Source of the DNA: Pseudomonadota bacterium
GTDB lineage: Bacteria > Bdellovibrionota > Bacteriovoracia > Bacteriovoracales > Bacteriovoracaceae
Reading direction: 5' to 3'
Length of the DNA stretch: 64,000 bases
Assembly (NCBI GenBank): GCA_027487515.1
Contig: JAIYDL010000001.1
Span: 1-64,000 of the forward strand
The translations under genes and the position numbers were made by a program. Shown here piece after piece: positions 43,486-52,406 of the stretch. Below the pieces are notes generated by a model that had not been told where the DNA came from, ran no database searches, and saw only the letters and a list, made by a program, of their open reading frames with translations. Within the stretch, counting starts at the first letter, position 1; every line of letters begins with the position of its first letter.

Positions 43486-44964
43486 TTACATCAATCCCTG
43501 ATTCGTGACAATCTCTGCCGTGGTGTTCAGGGTTTTGATCAACTCTTCTCTAACTTTCCTTGAAAAGGCCTGTGTCTGTGCCCCAACTTCGGCCTTCAGC
43601 TTTTCAGGGGTTTTGTCTTCGCCGACCTTCTTCCCAACGACGCGGACTAGGAAAATGGTCCCAGGATTGCCGAAATTGAGCACTGAGCCCGTAGCCGCTT
43701 TGAAGATCTGGTCAGCTTCCTGCGGGGCCAGGTCAGCGGATTCAAGCTTCTGGTCGAACTGGTTAACCTCCGCGTTGGAGAAAAGTTGACCGCTCACTTT
43801 TTTGGCGAGGGCCTCAACGGAAGCGAAGTCATTCTGCGCAAGTCGTGTTTCTAGGTCCTGGGCGGTTGACTTGAGGAGTTTGTCCAGGTCTTGAGCTTTA
43901 GTTTTCTGGAGCTCCAGTCGCGCGAGCTCTCCCTGGACCGATTCGAGTGTTTTCGTCTCGGCAGCTTTCTTGTCTTCCACGTAGATCAGGTGGTACCCGA
44001 AGCTCGATTTCACCGGTTCGGAGATCTCACCTTTTTTCATGCCGAAAGCAACCTTTTCGAACTCTGGGACCATCCGGCCAGCGCCGAACCAGCCCAGGTC
44101 TCCTCCGTTGGCCTTGCCGGACTCGTCCTCAGTTTCCTTCTTGGCGATGTCGCCGAAGTTCTTCGGCGTGACTTTCGCCCGGATGGCCTTGATCCGCTCG
44201 AGGGCCTTGGCCTCCTCGCCTTTGATCAGGATGTGCCGTGCTCGGACCTCCTCTGGCTTGTTATACTTGGCGATGTTTTCCGCATAGGCAGTTTCGAGGG
44301 CCTTTTTATTCTCTGGTTTGGCGATGTACTGAGTGATCTCTTGCTCTGAAACGGAGACCAGGGGGGCGAGTGCCTGTCGGCCGATTTTCACGCCCTGGAC
44401 GGTCACCTGGTTGCTCTTAAAATTGGCGACGTCACGGACAAAGCCTTCTGAGACGATGAGGTTGTTGAAGAGCTCGTCGACCTTCTTCTGCTTGAGATCA
44501 TTTCCCACTAGTTCTTCAAACTGCGTTGGCGTGTAGCCATTGCCTTGCAGCATGTTACGGTAGCGGTTCACGTCGAACTGCTCGTTGGTTTTGAAGTACG
44601 CCATGGATTTGATCTCGTTCTTGACCTCCTCCAATGACACGATGATTCCCATCTGCTCCGCCGTGTTTAAAATCAGCTTCTGTTGGATAAGCCCGTTGAG
44701 AACGGATTGCTTGATACCCATTTCTTCGAGCTGCTTTTGGCTCAGGCCATTGCCGCCCATCATTTGGTTAAAAAATTCGACCTGTCGGGTAAGTGCGACG
44801 TTGTACTCTTTCGTCGTTATCGGAGTTCCATCGACGGAGCCGACTTGCTGAGCCGAGCCCACGGAGAAGTTGTCAAAGTTACTGAACAGGAAGCTGGCCG
44901 TGATGATGAGGAAAATGAAGGTCAGGATGAAGTACGAAATCTTATTCGCGTAGGCGTTTTTCAT
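43486..44964 (-). CDS. ppiD: PpiD-type periplasmic folding chaperone / prolyl isomerase
   Basis: A 492-residue protein with one N-terminal membrane helix (ISYFILTFIFLIITASFLF), a SurA-N-like chaperone region and a parvulin domain beginning ARHILIKGEEA and continuing GGDLGWFGAGRMVPEFEKVA and SSFGYHLIYVED. This is the architecture of PpiD, an inner-membrane-tethered chaperone near the Sec translocon. It is shorter than E. coli PpiD (623 residues). It is divergent from mreC across 142 bases and has a clear promoter. Confidence 0.9.
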   Translation of the reverse strand: MKNAYANKISYFILTFIFLIITASFLFSNFDNFSVGSAQQVGSVDGTPITTKEYNVALTRQVEFFNQMMGGNGLSQKQLEEMGIKQSVLNGLIQQKLILNTAEQMGIIVSLEEVKNEIKSMAYFKTNEQFDVNRYRNMLQGNGYTPTQFEELVGNDLKQKKVDELFNNLIVSEGFVRDVANFKSNQVTVQGVKIGRQALAPLVSVSEQEITQYIAKPENKKALETAYAENIAKYNKPEEVRARHILIKGEEAKALERIKAIRAKVTPKNFGDIAKKETEDESGKANGGDLGWFGAGRMVPEFEKVAFGMKKGEISEPVKSSFGYHLIYVEDKKAAETKTLESVQGELARLELQKTKAQDLDKLLKSTAQDLETRLAQNDFASVEALAKKVSGQLFSNAEVNQFDQKLESADLAPQEADQIFKAATGSVLNFGNPGTIFLVRVVGKKVGEDKTPEKLKAEVGAQTQAFSRKVREELIKTLNTTAEIVTNQGLM

Positions 44965-44995
44965 GGAACTTCCTTTTGGACTAATAGTGCAAGTT

Positions 44996-45025
44996 ATTTT
45001 ATCGGGAAGCCGCTCCGACGGTCAA
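44996..45025 (-). promoter_or_regulatory. Promoter of ppiD
   Basis: On the minus strand TTGACC (45020-45025) and TAAAAT (44996-45001) are 18 bases apart, about 30 bases before the ppiD ATG. Confidence 0.7.
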
Positions 45026-45106
45026 AAGAAATTCTCTCGAAACATCGTTGGCATCGGGTAGGAACTTCTATTAATCTTATGGGATCAGTAAAATGAGGGT
45101 CCGCGA

Positions 45107-46033
45107 TTGAAACTAATCCAAGAGTCTTCCAAGACTAAAATTGTCAATAATCTCATCGTCGGTATCTTCGCCGTGTACGGGATCTCGCAGAAGCAGTTTA
45201 ACCTCGGCGAGCCCTCGCTTTTTCACCAGGTCGTCACCGAGGTCGTCTCCCCGGTCCAGGAAGGCCTTGCCAGCTCCCGGAAGAGTCTGTCATCCCTCTG
45301 GGATAACTACATCGCCATCGTCAACACGAGTAAGGAAAACTCGGTCCTGAAGAAGCAAATCTCTCGCCTCGAGAGTGACCTCTCGTCCATGGAGGAGATC
45401 CGGAAGGAGAACCTCCGTCTCAAGCGCCTCCTGAGCTACACCGAAGAGCAGAGTTACCAGAAAGTGATGGCCCAGGTCGTCGGGTGGGACTCGGCGAATG
45501 AGTTTAAAGTCATCCGGCTCAACAAGGGAACTCGTCACGGGATTCGGACCATGGCCCCGGTGGTCACGGATCAGGGCCTCGTGGGGTACGTCTACCGGGC
45601 CTCGGAGAACTACGCCGATGTCCTGACGATCCTTGACCAAAACAACCGCGTCGACATCGTCGTCGAGCGGACCCGGACCCATGGGATCGTCGAGGGGGTC
45701 TTCAACTTCAAGTGTGCGCTCAAGTACATCACTCGAAACGAGCCGGTCGAGGTCGGAGATAAGCTCATCACCGCCGGAGTGGGTGGCATCTACCCGAAAG
45801 GGGTGAAGGTCGGGATGATCACCGACATCACGAAGGAGAACTTCGGCATGACTCTCTCCATCGAGGTGGTCCCGAGCGTGGACTTCGATAAGCTCGAAGA
45901 AGTCATGGTCATGATTCCTGTCGAAGGCAGCGTCCAGGCGAGTTTTTCCCCCTCGGAGACCGGGCCCCTCACGAACTCCGCTGTGGTCGTTCCCGCCAAC
46001 GCCGCACCGGCCTCCCAGGAGACTAAAATATGA
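45107..46033 (+). CDS. mreC: Rod shape-determining protein MreC
   Basis: MreC is a periplasmic scaffold of the elongasome. The 308-residue protein has an N-terminal membrane-like segment, a coiled coil (NSVLKKQISRLESDLSSMEE) and the beta-rich core with VVTDQGLVGYVYRASENYAD and VGDKLITAGVGGIYPKGVKV. The start is TTG with GAGGG upstream. The C-terminal tail is alanine- and proline-rich. The end overlaps mreD by four bases (ATGA). mreB is not in the window. Confidence 0.94.
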   Translation: MKLIQESSKTKIVNNLIVGIFAVYGISQKQFNLGEPSLFHQVVTEVVSPVQEGLASSRKSLSSLWDNYIAIVNTSKENSVLKKQISRLESDLSSMEEIRKENLRLKRLLSYTEEQSYQKVMAQVVGWDSANEFKVIRLNKGTRHGIRTMAPVVTDQGLVGYVYRASENYADVLTILDQNNRVDIVVERTRTHGIVEGVFNFKCALKYITRNEPVEVGDKLITAGVGGIYPKGVKVGMITDITKENFGMTLSIEVVPSVDFDKLEEVMVMIPVEGSVQASFSPSETGPLTNSAVVVPANAAPASQETKI

Positions 46034-46566
46034 AGATGCGCTTTTCCCAGATGCTCGTGTCCTTCGCGATCTCCCTCGGGCTCCTCACGGGCCTGGAGAT
46101 CGTCACCTCGACGATCCTCCCGGCCTTCGGGTGGCACGAGTACCGGCTGACCTTCAACGTGCTCATCATCATCTTCCTCGCCATCCGGCTCGATTCTCCG
46201 GTGGTTCCGTGGATGATCATGGGCCTTCAGACTGTCCATTCCGTCTTTTCCGTCGAGGGCTGGGCGCTCGGGACCTTCGCGGGCCTCATCGTGATGCTGT
46301 CGGCGAACTACCTGAAAGAGGTGCTCCACTTGACCACGGCGTTCATGACGATGTTCACGGTTCAGCTCTTCCAGCTCATCTGGTACATCACCGTGACCCT
46401 GATCATCTGTTTGAAGATCTCGAACTTCGATAAGTTCGGTCTCATCATGTGGAGCTTCATCCCGGGAAGCATTCTTCTCTCTCTCCTGTCTCCGATCCTC
46501 TTCTGGGTTCTGGAACAGGTCTGGCGTGTGCCCTCTGACGGCGGCCCGCGGGGAGTTGAGATTTAA
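46030..46566 (+). CDS. mreD: Rod shape-determining membrane protein MreD
   Basis: A 178-residue inner-membrane protein with about five hydrophobic segments and no soluble domain. Sequence conservation in MreD is low, so the call rests on size, topology and its place between mreC and the PBP2 gene. It overlaps mreC by four bases and its stop overlaps the mrdA start (TAATG), so the three are translationally coupled. Confidence 0.85.
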   Translation: MKMRFSQMLVSFAISLGLLTGLEIVTSTILPAFGWHEYRLTFNVLIIIFLAIRLDSPVVPWMIMGLQTVHSVFSVEGWALGTFAGLIVMLSANYLKEVLHLTTAFMTMFTVQLFQLIWYITVTLIICLKISNFDKFGLIMWSFIPGSILLSLLSPILFWVLEQVWRVPSDGGPRGVEI

Positions 46567-48566
46567 TGTTCGGCGAAGAAGAACTAGTCAAGATCCACAA
46601 AGACCGCGCGACGCTGATCTCCTACATCATCACCGCTGCGTTCGGGTTGGTCCTCGCGCGCCTTTGGTACCTTCAGGTTTACAAGGGCGAGACCCTCCAC
46701 AACTATTCGATCCAGAACCGGCTTCGGAAAGAGGTCGTCTGGGCGCCCCGGGGCCTCATCTACTCTCGCGATGATCAGCTCCTCGTTGACAACATCCCCC
46801 GCTTCGACGCCATCCTGACCCCGCAGTTCCTCCAGGACACCGAAGAGACTTTGAAGAAGCTCGGGACCATCCTTAGTACGGATGTCTCGGTCATCAAGCA
46901 AATCCTTAAGAAGAACTCCAACCAGGCGAAGTATCGTCCGATCATCATTAAAAAGAACATCTCCTTCGGAGAGCTCGCCCAGATCGAGACGCAGAACGCC
47001 GACCTTCCAGGTGTGAGCGTGGACACGTTCATCTCTCGAGAATACCGCGACAAGGACATCGGTGCTCACCTCCTGGGCTACATCTCGGAGATTTCTCAGG
47101 TCCAGCTTCCGAAGCTTCGTGAGCGAGACCGGATGGATTATCGACTCGGAGATTTCATCGGGCAGTTCGGGATCGAAGAGCAGCTCGATAAGTACCTCCG
47201 GGGCGAGAACGGCCACGAGTTCGTCGAGGTCGATGCCCGGGGCCGGCGCAAGCGCTACATCAACACGGACAATCTCTTCAAAGGCATCGAAGATGAGAAG
47301 CCGCTGTCCGGCATGAACGTCAAGTTGACGATCGATCGAGACATGCAAATCGCGGCGTACAACGCGCTCGAGGGCAAGGTCGGCGGAGTCATCGCCATCG
47401 ACATCGATTCCGGCGAGGTCCTGACGATGGTCTCGAGACCTTCTTTTGATCCCTCTCAGTTCTCGCGGGGGCTCACCCCAGAGTACTGGAGAGGCTTGGT
47501 GGGAAACAAAGAGCATCCGCTCCGTGACCGGAACATTCAGGAGCACTTCTCTCCCGGGTCAACCTTCAAGGCCCTGACCGGGATCGCGGCGTTCGAGAAG
47601 GGAGAGATCGACGAGAACACTGAGGTCAACTGTGGTGGCTCGTTCCGACTAGGTCGGAAGGTTTACCACTGCTGGAAGAAGGAGGGCCACGGACCTACGA
47701 ATCTCGTCAAAGCGATCCGTGAATCCTGTAACGTCTTTTTCCAGAAAGCGGCCAACCGCATGGACATCGACGACCTCGCTTACTACGCGAAGAGTTTTGG
47801 GCTCGGCGCTCGAACCGGAATCTCACTCCCACGGGAGGTTTCTGGGCTCATCCCAACAAAAGAGTGGAAGAAGAAGCGCTACGGGCAGGAGTGGCAGGCG
47901 GGGGAGACCCTCTCTTGTGCCATCGGCCAATCCTATGTCCTGGCCTCGACGATGCAGATGGCGATCTCCTACGCCGCGATCGCCAACGGGGGCCGGATCT
48001 ACCGCCCGTACGTCGTGAAAGACATCTACGACACCGACGGTGAGTTAGTGAAGACCTTCACCCCCGAGCTTCTTTCGGACATCAAGCTCAAGAACCCGAA
48101 GACTCTGAAGTTTGTCCGAGAGGGCCTCTTCCAGGTAGTTAATAACCCCAAGGGAACTGCGTTCGCTCGCCGAGGACAAGGCATTCTCATGGCCGGAAAG
48201 ACGGGGACTTCGCAGGTCAAAAGTGCCAGCGCCGATAAGGTTTACCAGAAGTGCGAGCTCATGGATTACGAGTCTCGGCACCACGGCCTCTTCGTCGGCT
48301 TCGCTCCCTTCGATAACCCGAAGATTGCCGCCGCTGCGATCGTGGAGCACGGGTGCCACGGATCGAGTGCCGCGACGCCGGTCGTAGAGGCCGTGATCAC
48401 TCAGTACATGAAGAAATACCAGCCTGAGATGTACCTCCAGAATCTTGAGAAGGATAAGGCCATCAAAGATAACTGGGTCAAGTCTCTTCGAGTGGCCCAG
48501 CCCGCGACCCCGGCCGCGGAGACAGCACCGAAGCCCGAAGCTGCCCCGGCAGAGGATGCCGAATAA
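46566..48566 (+). CDS. mrdA: Penicillin-binding protein 2 (elongation-specific transpeptidase)
   Basis: A 666-residue class B PBP that cross-links peptidoglycan during elongation with RodA. It has one N-terminal helix (LISYIITAAFGLVLARLWYL), a pedestal domain and a transpeptidase domain with catalytic Ser332-Lys335 in SPGSTFKAL, the SxN motif ESCNVFF and KTGT at Lys545. The tail is alanine- and proline-rich. It starts within the mreD stop codon and is followed 16 bases later by rodA. Confidence 0.96.
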   Translation: MFGEEELVKIHKDRATLISYIITAAFGLVLARLWYLQVYKGETLHNYSIQNRLRKEVVWAPRGLIYSRDDQLLVDNIPRFDAILTPQFLQDTEETLKKLGTILSTDVSVIKQILKKNSNQAKYRPIIIKKNISFGELAQIETQNADLPGVSVDTFISREYRDKDIGAHLLGYISEISQVQLPKLRERDRMDYRLGDFIGQFGIEEQLDKYLRGENGHEFVEVDARGRRKRYINTDNLFKGIEDEKPLSGMNVKLTIDRDMQIAAYNALEGKVGGVIAIDIDSGEVLTMVSRPSFDPSQFSRGLTPEYWRGLVGNKEHPLRDRNIQEHFSPGSTFKALTGIAAFEKGEIDENTEVNCGGSFRLGRKVYHCWKKEGHGPTNLVKAIRESCNVFFQKAANRMDIDDLAYYAKSFGLGARTGISLPREVSGLIPTKEWKKKRYGQEWQAGETLSCAIGQSYVLASTMQMAISYAAIANGGRIYRPYVVKDIYDTDGELVKTFTPELLSDIKLKNPKTLKFVREGLFQVVNNPKGTAFARRGQGILMAGKTGTSQVKSASADKVYQKCELMDYESRHHGLFVGFAPFDNPKIAAAAIVEHGCHGSSAATPVVEAVITQYMKKYQPEMYLQNLEKDKAIKDNWVKSLRVAQPATPAAETAPKPEAAPAEDAE

Positions 48567-48582
48567 AAACTAACCGGAGTTT

Positions 48583-49698
48583 GTGTTGAACCAGACGATC
48601 GTCCAATTCCTTAAGCGCTACGACTTCAGTTTCATCGGAAGCATGTCGGCCATCTTCCTCGTCGGGGTTCTAAACTTGTACTCGGCGACCCATTCCCAGT
48701 CCCATGAAGGTCTTGATTCTCTCTACAAATCACAGATTGGCTGGTACTTCATTTCGATCTGCGTTGCGATCGGAATCAGCTTCCTCAACCCGAAGACGTT
48801 CGAGCGATTCGCGTACGTGGGCTACATCTCAACGCTCTTTTTGGTCCTCCTCGTTCTCTTGATGGGGAAGGTCGGGATGGGGGCCCAGCGCTGGCTGGTT
48901 CTTGGGCCCATCCGGATGCAGCCCTCAGAGTTCATGAAGATGGGCCTGGTCCTGGCGCTCGCCCGGTACTTCACCAAGGTTTACCCGGAGCGCCAGCTGG
49001 GATTCAAGGATCTCATCATCCCAGGTTTAATCACGGGCATCCCTGCGGTCATGGTGATCATCCAGCCCGACCTCGGGACGGGCATGCTCCTCGTGTTCAT
49101 TTTCGCCCTCATGATCTTCTTCAAGCGCCTCAAATGGCGGACCATCGTCACCCTCGGAATCATCAGCCTTGTGTCGGGTGTTCTGATGTATAACTTTGGC
49201 CTCCGAGAGTACCAGAAAAAACGGATTCACACCTTCATTGATCCTTACGAAGACGCGAAGGGCTCCGGTTACAACGCCATCCAATCGGAGATCGCGATTG
49301 GTTCTGGTCGCCTCTTCGGCAAGGGATTTAAGAACTCGTCCCAAGCGTCGCTGAACTACCTGCCAGAGAATCACACCGACTTTGTCTTCGCCATCTTCAA
49401 CGAAGAGCACGGCTTCTTCGGTTCCGTTTTCCTCATCATCCTCTACCTGGTTTTCTTCATGCGCATGATCTGGCTCGCGACCTCGGTCCAGCGGTTCTTC
49501 GATTCGGTCCTCATCGTCGGAATCATGTCGATCTTCTTCTGGCACTCGTTCATCAACATGGCGATGGTCTCGGGGCTCCTGCCGATCGTAGGGATCCCGC
49601 TGCCCTTGATGAGCTACGGAGGATCTTCCATGCTGACCTTTGGGGTTGGCGTCGGGATCGCGACCTCCATCTCCAACAGCCGGAACTTCTTTAACTAA
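48583..49698 (+). CDS. rodA: Peptidoglycan glycosyltransferase RodA
   Basis: RodA is the SEDS-family glycan polymerase of the elongasome and the partner of PBP2. The 371-residue protein has about ten membrane helices. SEDS signatures are visible: GAQRWLVLGPIRMQPSEFMK, IIQPDLGTGMLL and the end motif GIPLPLMSYGGSSMLTFGVG. The start is GTG at 48583, or TTG at 48586, which has slightly better spacing from CGGAG. It closes the mre operon; a strong hairpin follows. Confidence 0.96.
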   Translation: MLNQTIVQFLKRYDFSFIGSMSAIFLVGVLNLYSATHSQSHEGLDSLYKSQIGWYFISICVAIGISFLNPKTFERFAYVGYISTLFLVLLVLLMGKVGMGAQRWLVLGPIRMQPSEFMKMGLVLALARYFTKVYPERQLGFKDLIIPGLITGIPAVMVIIQPDLGTGMLLVFIFALMIFFKRLKWRTIVTLGIISLVSGVLMYNFGLREYQKKRIHTFIDPYEDAKGSGYNAIQSEIAIGSGRLFGKGFKNSSQASLNYLPENHTDFVFAIFNEEHGFFGSVFLIILYLVFFMRMIWLATSVQRFFDSVLIVGIMSIFFWHSFINMAMVSGLLPIVGIPLPLMSYGGSSMLTFGVGVGIATSISNSRNFFN

Positions 49699-49737
49699 AA
49701 ACGAGCAAGGGACCGGCGAGCCGGTCCCTTGCTCGTT
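49697..49737 (-). terminator. Seventeen-base hairpin terminator between rodA and a convergent gene
   Basis: AACGAGCAAGGGACCGG (49700-49716) pairs perfectly with 49721-49737 around a CGAG tetraloop. On the minus strand the stem is followed by TTTT, so it is a standard terminator for the secreted-protein gene. On the plus strand it lacks a T-run but may still stop rodA transcripts. Confidence 0.88.
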
Positions 49738-49751
49738 GAATGAACTTGAGC

Positions 49752-50579
49752 TTAGTAGTTATTTGCTGAGTATCGGTTCGCACTCTGCTGGAGGGGGAGC
49801 CGAGGATCTTGGCGCGAAGAATTCTCTGAGCGTTTCCAAAGGTACTGGGTCTGCTCCATGGTCTGCTCTGGATTATCATTGCTGGCCGGAACTACGAAGG
49901 TGCTACGGTGGAGTTGGCAGCGAAGGGTCACATGGTCACCGCTCGCTTCGTCGTGACAGATCCCGCGCCCTTCTCTTTGAACCATGCCGAGGCAGCCACG
50001 GTTCTCGAATTCAGAGCATTTTGGGAAATCGACCTCAAGGGTGTCACCGCTGATCAACGCCCAGAAGTTGTGTTTCCCTGGCAGCGTGCGATCCCAAAGG
50101 CCCGTCGAAATCGCCTGGTTCCCACGGAATTTAATTCGCGCACCGATCGGTCCTAGAGACCGAAGGTAGTTAGAAATGATGTAGGGGTTGTCCGTCGCCA
50201 GACAAGCTGTGTTGTCGATTTCAACGGAGACATCATTGTTCCGCATGGCCGGAACGACGCTCCGTCGGAGGAAGTCTACGCTCTGAGCGGCCGACGACCA
50301 GTGGCCCACGAACCCAACTTTAAGCGAGCGTGTGCCCGGATTCTGAGAGAGGATTCGGTTGAGGCTCTCGGTCTCAGGGACGATGAGTTTTTTGCCACAG
50401 GAGTTTCCAGCATTCCACATGCGGCACCCGAGCCGGAAGAAGGCCACCTGATTCGTAGGGTAGCTACCGGTTTGACAGACGCATAGGTCGTTGTCTTGGG
50501 CGCGGACCTCTGAGGCAGATCCAACGAAACCCGCGAGGGCAAGAAATCCGTAGGAGAGTGCCAAGATTGATTTTTTCAT
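49752..50579 (-). CDS. Secreted cysteine-rich protein of unknown function
   Basis: A 275-residue protein with a signal peptide ending ...VRAQD and around ten cysteines in the mature part (CVCQT, LGCRMW, SCGKK, TACLA, PKCSEF, GCLGM, ICHDE, LRCQL), which implies disulfides and export. AGGAAGGG lies before the ATG. The C-terminal end is rich in glutamine, serine and asparagine. No family is recognised. It is convergent with rodA and has its own terminator. Confidence 0.7.
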   Translation of the reverse strand: MKKSILALSYGFLALAGFVGSASEVRAQDNDLCVCQTGSYPTNQVAFFRLGCRMWNAGNSCGKKLIVPETESLNRILSQNPGTRSLKVGFVGHWSSAAQSVDFLRRSVVPAMRNNDVSVEIDNTACLATDNPYIISNYLRSLGPIGARIKFRGNQAISTGLWDRTLPGKHNFWALISGDTLEVDFPKCSEFENRGCLGMVQREGRGICHDEASGDHVTLRCQLHRSTFVVPASNDNPEQTMEQTQYLWKRSENSSRQDPRLPLQQSANRYSANNY

Positions 50580-50722
50580 TTTTCCCTTCCTGTGTAGTGT
50601 CTTATTTCCTCATTATGGGACACTCCGGGGCTCCACCCCAGAGGTCAGGAAAGGATTACTTAGGCCGTCTAGAAGTTAGACGATTTTCTAGAGGAAGAGC
50701 CTTAGGACAACCGTGCGGACGC

Positions 50723-51148
50723 TCATGGAAAAATGGGAGTTACGTACCGATCTAACCACCTGAGGAATAGGTAGGACGAAACCACGACCAGGAGAACCAA
50801 GTCGATGAGTTTCAGCTTCCGAGGGGTAGGTGAGGCTTCGAAGGGCGACGCAATGAGCGGAGTATCTGCTTGAAACGGCCCTGCCAAGACCTCTGGGACG
50901 ATTCCAAGCCGCTCGAGGGAATGGCGGCCTTCAGGCGAAAGTTTATCGAATTCATCTTTTTCAAGATGGAGGTTGAAGAGAGCGTTGGTCCGCCTCTTGG
51001 GCCGGGAGGCACTGCGGCCGTTTGCATCGGCTTCTTTTTGAGCAGTGATCAACTCTTCATCCAGGGTCACCTGGAAGTTTACGGAGTGACGCTCGAGGAG
51101 CTGTTCTATTTGATCAACCTCGTGGGCCGTTAACCTGGTGTAGCGCAT
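50723..51148 (-). CDS. Tail-anchored hypothetical protein
   Basis: A 141-residue protein with a soluble, charged N-terminal 110 residues and one hydrophobic helix near the C terminus (LIDLVLLVVVSSYLFLRWL), the layout of a tail-anchored membrane protein. The N-terminal segment MRYTRLTAHEVDQIEQLL could be a short helical regulator-like domain, but nothing specific is recognised. The neighbours on the same strand are an upstream lipoprotein and a downstream secreted protein. Confidence 0.6.
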   Translation of the reverse strand: MRYTRLTAHEVDQIEQLLERHSVNFQVTLDEELITAQKEADANGRSASRPKRRTNALFNLHLEKDEFDKLSPEGRHSLERLGIVPEVLAGPFQADTPLIASPFEASPTPRKLKLIDLVLLVVVSSYLFLRWLDRYVTPIFP

Positions 51149-51174
51149 AGGAGTTCCTGAACCCAGTAACAGTT

Positions 51175-51672
51175 TTATTCGAACCGGTTTGCACAGGAGA
51201 TCTCAATGTTCAAGACCTCGTCTTCGCGGATGAGGAAGGTCCAGTTCCGACTGAAACCTGGACCCGATTGTTGAAGAATCCAGTCACCGTAGACCTCATC
51301 AGCGTCGCTCCCATGGGACGGGTTGATGCGGTGAAATTCATAGAGCTCTCCAGCGATGTTTAACTCTAGGCCCCTGTTCGCTAGGATTTGGTATCGAATG
51401 GTCGAGCCATCTTCCAGGCTCACTCCACACGGTGATTCTTCCTCGGACCCGTCGGGATTAATCAGCCGCGCTGGTCCTCCCACGATACCCCGGATCACAT
51501 GGATCTCTTGGTTCTCGGTGTCTATGGAGATCCGGGCCTCATGAAGCCTTGTGGTAGTACTCTCAGATGGTGCCTGAAACTGTTGGGCCCTACTCTCAAG
51601 CGAAACGACATTCGTTTTTTTGTGACACGCCGAGAGGCATAAAAAGAGTGAAAGGATCAGTGCTCGCTTCAT
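51175..51672 (-). CDS. Lipoprotein of unknown function
   Basis: A 165-residue lipoprotein with signal MKRALILSLFLCLSAC, lipobox LSAC, followed by a hydrophilic, beta-rich mature part. Two further cysteines (ESPCGV and ISCANRF) could form a disulfide. It ends 26 bases before the tail-anchored protein gene on the same strand, so the two may be cotranscribed. No family is recognised. Confidence 0.66.
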   Translation of the reverse strand: MKRALILSLFLCLSACHKKTNVVSLESRAQQFQAPSESTTTRLHEARISIDTENQEIHVIRGIVGGPARLINPDGSEEESPCGVSLEDGSTIRYQILANRGLELNIAGELYEFHRINPSHGSDADEVYGDWILQQSGPGFSRNWTFLIREDEVLNIEISCANRFE

Positions 51673-51750
51673 GGGGTTCGACCTTTTCTTGATACTAGTG
51701 TGATGGCAGTTTAACCCCTGTCGGAGGGCACAAAGATCTCCTATGAATCT

Positions 51751-51779
51751 TTTTCACGTCTCACCCTCGTTCCTATAAA
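51751..51779 (+). promoter_or_regulatory. Promoter of the small secreted protein gene
   Basis: TTTTCA (51751-51756) and TATAAA (51774-51779) are 17 bases apart, leaving a leader of roughly 90 bases before the ATG at 51877. Confidence 0.5.
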
Positions 51780-51876
51780 TGTTTCATCACTGAAGGATTT
51801 TGTTATTGCAATGCGTCAAGAGAGTGTACAACCTCTCCGTCTCCAAAATTAACCGCCTTTCAACCAAGGAGTTCCT

Positions 51877-52227
51877 ATGAAACACTTTCTCACTCTCTCA
51901 ATTCTCGCTACCTCACTCTTCGTCTCTTCTGCGAACGCCCTCGTTCTCGGAACTGCTGCTGAGAGAAGCGACTGTATGCCAGGCCACCCGAACTACCGCG
52001 CTTGTGTTGCGACTTTCGTGATCTCATCAAGCACATCGCTCCCGACCCTTCTCGTTGGTGCTGATTTCAGCGAAATGGCCCAGTCAGACCGTCAGGAGTA
52101 CGTCGTTGCTGAAGCACAAAATTTCGTTGCTGGCGTTCAGGGCGAGTACCTCCTCCTTAACCTTGCTGCTCGCGAACTCAACGTCTCTGTTGAAGATCTT
52201 GCGCATACGATTACTTCAGGAAACTAG
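51877..52227 (+). CDS. Small secreted protein
   Basis: A 116-residue protein with signal peptide MKHFLTLSILATSLFVSSAN followed by ALV, and a mature part of about 95 residues with two cysteines (SDCMPG and RACVAT) that may pair. AAGGAG precedes the ATG at good spacing and a promoter is visible, so expression may be high. The second half is helical (LNLAARELNVSVEDLAHTI). No family is recognised. Confidence 0.68.
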   Translation: MKHFLTLSILATSLFVSSANALVLGTAAERSDCMPGHPNYRACVATFVISSSTSLPTLLVGADFSEMAQSDRQEYVVAEAQNFVAGVQGEYLLLNLAARELNVSVEDLAHTITSGN

Positions 52228-52237
52228 TCTTTCTCAG

Positions 52238-52264
52238 TGGGGCACCTGCTCGTTAGGTGCCCCA
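52238..52264 (+). terminator. Hairpin after the small secreted protein gene
   Basis: TGGGGCACCT and AGGTGCCCCA (52238-52247 and 52255-52264) form a perfect ten-base stem with a seven-base loop. No T-run follows, so it may stabilise the message rather than end it. Confidence 0.6.
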
Positions 52265-52406
52265 ACTGCCTTAGAAAGCTGGTGACGACTTTTTCCCCCT
52301 TTATCAAAGTTCCGAGGGATATATTTTGACCCTGATAGTAGAAGTCTCAGTCTTTTGATGAGTTAATGCTTTTAGTCTTCGACAACGGTCTTGCAGATCA
52401 AGGGTC

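Noticed and set aside
50666-50682. A CGTCTA/TAGACG hairpin followed by ATTTT between two minus-strand genes.
   Set aside because: The T-run is on the plus strand, where no gene precedes it; the stem is only six bases.
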